From Cervus elaphus (Eukaryota > Chordata > Mammalia > Artiodactyla > Cervidae): DNA of 64,000 nucleotides. Under the pieces are notes generated by a model. That model saw only the letters and a program-made list of their open reading frames with translations. It searched no databases and was not told where the DNA came from. The stretch's first letter is position 1. Every line of letters starts with the position of its first letter. Positions 58,437 through 64,000 of this stretch are shown piece by piece. The stretch is taken from NCBI RefSeq assembly GCF_910594005.1, contig NC_057820.1:9429001-9493000 (forward strand), in the 5' to 3' direction. A program made the position numbers and the translations under genes.

Positions 58437-59179
58437 ATAGATTTTTTTCAAGGATACTGTACTTTCTGGAGTTTTCAGGTTTACAACCACTGAGTGTTTA
58501 GTCAATTCACAAATCCAAGCATGTCTTTTTAGTCCCAAGTCACATGAACCACGTTGGCTCCAAAGTCAGCTAAAATCACGCCACATATGGAAGATGGAAA
58601 ATTTCCAGCCAACTCTAGTACCAACCCTGAGCTCCAAGCCACGTCAGCTTTACACACAGAAAATGGAATAGCTGGGGTACGCCTGAAGCTTTGTTTCTGA
58701 ATATAAGCTCAGGACTTTCTGGGGACACACTAGAGAGAGAAAAGACTCATCTATCGAAAAGTCAATAATTAGCTTTTAAAATTTGTAGCCAAAAAAAAAA
58801 AAAGGAGGGTTTATTACTGATGGCTATTGCCATAGAGTATCAGCAATTTTGAACCTCTTCCCTGAGACCCAATTGCTATGAGATGAGGAGAAGGGGCCCA
58901 ATGACACCTGCACATACAGTGAATTGCATTACAGGAGAGAGAGAAATGCTGAGCTTAGAGAAGGCATGCTTTCCCATTGTCACTGTGGAGATACTAGGCC
59001 TGCTTCTTAAAACTGCAGGCAAATAAGTCCTTTGCTCTGGAGAGAAACACTATTTTTATCTTCCAAGATGTTCACTACACTAACATCCTTAAAAAGACAG
59101 TCTGGAAAAAACAGGACAGTGAACGCCTTACTTGCAGAAACACCTAGATAACTACCGTCCCCCAGTAAAGAGAGCTCTG
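58437..59179. other. Unassigned stretch
   Basis: No recognised repeat. An A-run lies at 58790-58803. Confidence 0.4.
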
Positions 59180-59380
59180 GGGGCTAACTTTGCCAGGGTT
59201 TGAATATCACCTCTACTTTTAATGACTTTACAATCTCAGGCAATTTACTTCTCACAGTTGTCTAAGTTTCTTCATCTGTTAATGGGGATAGTAGCATTCC
59301 CTATCATAGAGTTACTGTGAAGATTAAATGGATCAACACATGAAATATCTTCAGAAGTGTGTATACACTGTAAGAACTAA
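59180..59380 (+). mobile_element. MIR SINE, plus orientation
   Basis: 'ctcaggcaatttacttctca', 'aagtttcttcatctgttaat', 'agttactgtgaagattaaat' are collinear MIR blocks. Well preserved. Confidence 0.85.
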
Positions 59381-59589
59381 AGGGGCATTCCCTATTATAG
59401 ATATATTATAAATGCATTATAGATTGACTTTTCTTATTTTAATCATCAGTTAAGAATTTGAAAACATACAACAAGATCATGTCATAGATTTTGGGAGAGG
59501 TTACAATCAAATATTTAGTATTTGATTTGTTAAAACATTTGATGGTAAACATTACATATTTTATATCCCTTTATTTATAATCTATTGAG

Positions 59590-59720
59590 CTGCACTGTTG
59601 CATGTCCCTAAAATAATTTTTTACATAAATTATTTCATTTTCACAGAAAATTTGGAGGTAGGTGGCATTAGCCCCAGGGACTAAAGCCAGGTTTTTAACC
59701 CAGCTCTCTGTATGTCCTTA
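59590..59720 (-). mobile_element. Probable MIR remnant, minus orientation
   Basis: 'cacagaaaatttggaggtag' and 'aggtttttaacccagctctc' fit reverse-complement MIR with an internal deletion. Confidence 0.55.
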
Positions 59721-60576
59721 ACTTACATATTTTCTTATTAGATATAAAGTACTTTGTTATGGGATATATCTTAACATCTGAATCTATCACAGCACCTTGT
59801 GCAATGATGATGTGACAGTAATAATTTCCTATTTATCTAGTGTTATGTAGTTACAAAAGCACTTCAATCCTTTATTTCTTTGACACATTTCTGTACGTTA
59901 GTGTTGAATAAGCTAATTTCAGAGGTAGTTGAGTTTCTGACACAATGTTACAGTGCTTGAAAATAGAAAAGGAAGGCTTCAACCCACATATCCCAACTTC
60001 CCCCTTTTGCAGGCAGAACCCTCTCTTAGACTGTGTCTTCCTTTCTTCTATCTACTCATAAGGACATAATGCTATTGCTTAACATTTCAGAAAAATGTTC
60101 CTGCCTAAATGAGATAACCTCTAGTACAAGGAAATAGTGATGCCATTTTCAAGGATTCTTACCAATGATCCTGCTATATATTAGAGAAAAAGAGAAAGAG
60201 AACAAGGCAGGTTGAGTGCGAGGTCCTGAAAAACTTGCTTTCTTCAAGATGGACTCACCAGTCCCTCATTTGTTCTAGTCAGTGTTTACATGAGCACTTT
60301 GAATTTTTTTGTGTGAAATCAAGAGCACAGATACAGAGTAGACATGAGAGATGAGACTTAATTTTACTGTCAAGGACCTTGTATTGCTTCAATTTAGTGC
60401 TAAACTGCTGTCCGTGTTTCACTCAAAAAGAGAACATAAAAGCGATGCTACTTTTAGATGGACTTGTGGCATATATTTGCATAAAGTGGGTTTTATGAAG
60501 GCATGCCCACTAAGGAACCATCTTGGGGTCTTGTAATATTCTTGAGGTCAATGACTCATTTAATGGGTTTATAGTT
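59721..60576. other. Unassigned stretch
   Basis: No repeat called with confidence. 59830-60000 could be a very old MIR. Confidence 0.35.
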
Positions 60577-61747
60577 GCTGTTGTTCAGTCACTATATCCC
60601 GTCCGACTCTTTGGGACCCTATAAACTGCAGCACTTCAGGCTTCTCTGTCTTCCACTATCTCCTGAAGTTTGCTCAGATTCATCTCTATTGAGTTGGTGA
60701 TGTTATCTAACCATCTCATCCTCTGCCACCGCGTTCTTCTTTTGCACTCAATCTTTCCCAGCACCAGGGTTTTTTCAATGAATTGCATCTTTGCATCAGG
60801 TGGCCAAAATATTGGAGTTTCACTTCAAGGAAACTGAATCAGTGCTTCCAATGAAAGTTCAGGGTTGATATCCTGTAGGATGACTGGTTTGATCTCCTTG
60901 CTGTCCAAGGGACTTTCAAGAGTCTTCTCCAGCACCAAAATTCAAAAGTATTAATTCTTCCACACTCAGTATTCTTTATGATCCAACTCTCACATCTGTA
61001 CATGACTATTGGAAAAACCATAACTTTGATAATACAGATCTTTGTTGGCAAAGTGATGTCTCTGCTTTTTAATACACTATCTAGTTTTGTCATAGCTTTC
61101 CTTCAAAAGGCAAAGCAGTCACATCTACAGCAATTTTGGAGCCCAAGAAAATAAAATTTGTTACTGCTTTCACTTTTCCCCCATCCATTTTCCATGAAGC
61201 CTTTGGGAAAGAATGCCATGATCATAGATTTTTGAATGTAAAGTTTTAAGTCAGTGTTTTCACTCTGTTCTTTCACTCTCATCAAGAAGGTCTTTAGTTC
61301 CTCTTCATTTTGTGCCGTTAAGGTGATTTCTTCTGCAATATATGAGATTGTTGATATTTCTCCCAGCAATCTGGATTTCAGCCTGTGCTTTCTCCAGCCT
61401 AGTATTTCACATGATGTACTCCACATAGAAGTTAACTAAGCAGGGTGACAATATACAGCCTTGACATATTCATTTTCCAATTTTGACCCAATCCACTGTT
61501 CCATGTCATGTCCTAACAGTTGTTTCTTGACCCACATCCAGGTTGCTCAGGATACAGGTAAGGTGGTCTGGTATTCCCCATCTCTTTAAGAATTTTCCAC
61601 AGTTTTCTACTACCGTACAATCAAAGGCTTTAGCATAGTCAATGAAGCAGAGTATATGCTTTTTCTGGAATTGCCTTGCTTTTTTATGATCCTACAAAGG
61701 TTGGCAATTGGATCTCTGGTTACTCTGCCTTTTGTAAATCCAGCTTG
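60577..61747 (-). mobile_element. BovB LINE, 3' half, minus orientation
   Basis: Runs from the tail ('gctgttgttcagtcactata') back to RT sequence just after 'gctgg' on the sense strand ('aaatccagcttg' at 61736-61747). The YADD region is damaged ('gcaatatatgagattg' near 61336). Diverged, with many stops. Confidence 0.93.
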
Positions 61748-64000
61748 TTCAGTTCGTTGAGTTGCTCAGTCGTGTCTGACTCTTTGTAACGCCATGGGCT
61801 GCAGCATGCCAGGCTTCCCTGTCCATCATCAAATCCAAGAGCTTACTCAAGGTCATATCCATCAAGTTGGTGATGCCATCCAATCATCTCATCTTCTGTC
61901 ATGCCCTTCTCCTCCTGCCTTCAATCTTTCCCAACATCAGGGACTTTTCTAATGAGTCAGCTCTTCCCATCAGGTACAGGAAAGTTTTTGAGCTTCAGCT
62001 ATAGCATCAGTCCTTCCAATGAATATTCAGGGTAGGTTTTCTTTAAGATTGACTGGTTTGATCTCCTTTCAGTTCAAGGGACTCTCAAGAGTCTTCTCCA
62101 ACACCAAAGTTCAAAAGCATCAATTCTTTGGTGCTCAGCTTTCTTTATGACCCCACTCTCACATCCATACATGACTACTGGAAAAACCATAGCTTTGAAT
62201 GGACGGACTTTTGTCAGCAAAGTAACGTCTCTGCTTTTAAACATGTCGTCTTGGTTTGTAAAAGCTTTTCTTCCAAAGAGCAAGCACCTTTTGATTTCAT
62301 GTCTGTAGTCACCATCTGCAGTGATTTTGGAGTCAAAGAAAATAAAGTCTGTTACTGTGTCCATTATTTCCCTATTTGCCATGAAGTGATGGGACGAGAT
62401 GCCATGATCTTAGTTTTTTGAATGTTTGGTTTTAATCCAGTTTTTTCACTCTTCTCTTTCACTTTCATCATGAGGCTCTTTACTTCCTCTTTTCTTTCTG
62501 CCATAAGAATGGTATCATGTACATATCTGAAGTTATTGATATGACTCCCAGCAATCTTGAGTCTAGCTTGTGCTTCATCCAGACCAGTATTTCACATGAT
62601 GTACTCTACATATAAGTTAAATAAACAGAGTGACAATATCAGCCTTCATGTACTGGTTTCCCAATTTGGAACCAGCCTGTTGTTCCATGTCTGTTTCTAA
62701 CTGTGGCTCCTTGACCTGTTTACAAGTTTCTCAGAAGGCAGGTATGGTGCTCTGATATTCCCATGTCTTTAAGAATTTTTCACAGCTTTTTTTTGATCTA
62801 GAGTCAAAGACTTTATCATAGTCAATAAAGCTGGAGTAGATGTTATTCTGGAACTCTCTTGCTTTTTTGATGATCCAACAGATGTTGGCAATTTGATCTC
62901 TGTTTCCTCTGCCTTTTTAAAATACAGCTTGAACATCTGGAAGTTCATGGTTCACATAATGTTGAAGCCTGGCTTGGAGAATTTTGAGCATTATTTTACT
63001 AGCGTGTGAAATGAGTGCAATTGTGTGGTTGTTTGAACATTCTTTGTCATTGCCTTTCCTTGGGATTGGAATGAAAAAGATCTTTCCCAGTCCTGTGGTC
63101 ACTGCTGAGTTTTCCAAATTTGCTGGCATATTGAGTGCAATATTTTCACAGCATCATCTTTTAGGACTTGAAATAACTCAACTGGAATTCCTTCACCACT
63201 AGCTTTGTTTGTAGTGATGCTTCCTAAGGCCCACTTGACTTCACACTCTAGGATTCTCGCTCTAGCTGAGTGATTACCCCATCATGGTCATCTGGATCAT
63301 TAAAATCATTTTTTGTATAGTTCTTCTGTGTATTCTTGCCACCTCTTCTTTCATCTTCTGCTTCTGTTAGATTCACACCATTTCTGTCCTTTATTGAGCC
63401 CATCTTTGCATGAAATTTTCCCTTGATATCTCTAATTTTCTTGAAGAGATCTCTAGTCTTTCCCATTCTATTGTTTTCCTCTATTTCTTTGCATTGGTCA
63501 CTGAGGAAGGCTGTCTTATTTCTCCTTGTTCTTCCTTGGATCTCTGCATTCAGATGGGTATATCTTTCCCTTTCTCCTTTGCCTTTCTTTTCTCTTCTTT
63601 CTCAGTTACTTGTAAGAACCTCCTGAGACAACCATTTTGTCTTTTTCTTGGGGATTGTTTTGGTCATTGCCTATTGTACAATGTTACAAAACTCCATCCA
63701 TAGTTCTTTACGTACTCTATCAGATCTAATCCCTTGAATGTATTTGTGATTTCAACTGTATAATCATAATGGATTATATTATACAGTTTGATTTGATTTA
63801 GGTCATACCTGAATGGTATGTGGTATTCCCTTCTTTCTTCAATTTAAGTCTGAATTTTCAAAAAGGAGTTCATGATCTGAGCCACATTCAGCTTCTGTTT
63901 TTTTTTTTTTCCTGAATGTATAGAGCTTCTCCATCTTTGGCTGCAAAGAATATAATCAACCTGATTTTGGTATTGACCATCTGGTGATGCCCATATGTAG
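61748..64000 (-). mobile_element. BovB LINE, longer copy, minus orientation, runs off the window
   Basis: Tail at 61748 ('ttcagttcgttgagttgctc') continues through RT, linker and into the endonuclease region, reaching 'ttggtattgaccatctggtg' at the window edge. No long frame; the best pieces are 62074-62382 (C-terminus) and 63248-63466 (linker, EAEDERRGGKNTQKNYT). The true 5' end lies outside the window. Confidence 0.93.

Overview
The window is non-coding nuclear DNA from a ruminant (cattle, sheep, goat or deer type). The diagnosis rests on its mobile elements: many BovB (RTE-type) LINE copies, tRNA-Glu-headed Bov-tA SINEs, a dimeric Bov-A2 SINE, one CHR-family SINE and a ruminant-type L1, on a background of older mammalian repeats (MIR, L2, an MLT1 LTR, ancient L1, hAT and mariner remnants). 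I could not tell which ruminant it is. No protein-coding host gene, RNA gene, CRISPR array or bacterial feature is supported. Every long open frame I examined is a decayed LINE reverse-transcriptase or linker segment, an antisense shadow of one, or a chance frame.

Layout. 0-8 kb: MLT1 LTR, BovB 3' fragment, Bov-tA copies, an old L2. 8-18.5 kb: a BovB split by a SINE, a pair of SINEs at one reused target, an old L1 split by a SINE, a 2.5 kb 5'-inverted L1 with an 11-bp target-site duplication (TSD), and another BovB. 18.5-27 kb: MIRs, a mariner MITE, BovB fragments, and a very old L1 into which a SINE and a BovB have jumped. 27-35 kb: MIR, L2, CHR, Bov-tA and Bov-A2 in otherwise unassigned sequence, plus one possible exon. 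35.5-41 kb: BovB nested in BovB, then an L2 split by two SINEs. 41-46 kb: mostly unassigned, possibly ancestral DNA. 46-50 kb: a 5'-inverted BovB, an antisense BovB and an old L1. 50-60 kb: MIR, L2, a BovB split by an opposite-strand BovB, and an L1 3' region split twice. 60.5-64 kb: two BovB copies end to end on the minus strand.

No genes cooperate here; the content is a record of retrotransposition. By my summed spans BovB alone covers roughly 17-18 kb, a little over a quarter of the window. The most interesting things are mutational scars: an insertion consisting only of a poly(A) tail with a 14-bp TSD; two overlapping palindromes replacing the YADD catalytic box of a BovB; a ~90-bp BovB segment copied into a SINE 1.7 kb away; 5' inversions in both an L1 and a BovB; and target sites apparently used twice. 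I found no convincing new biological system. All family names come from recognition of consensus sequence by eye, so boundaries are approximate unless a TSD is given.
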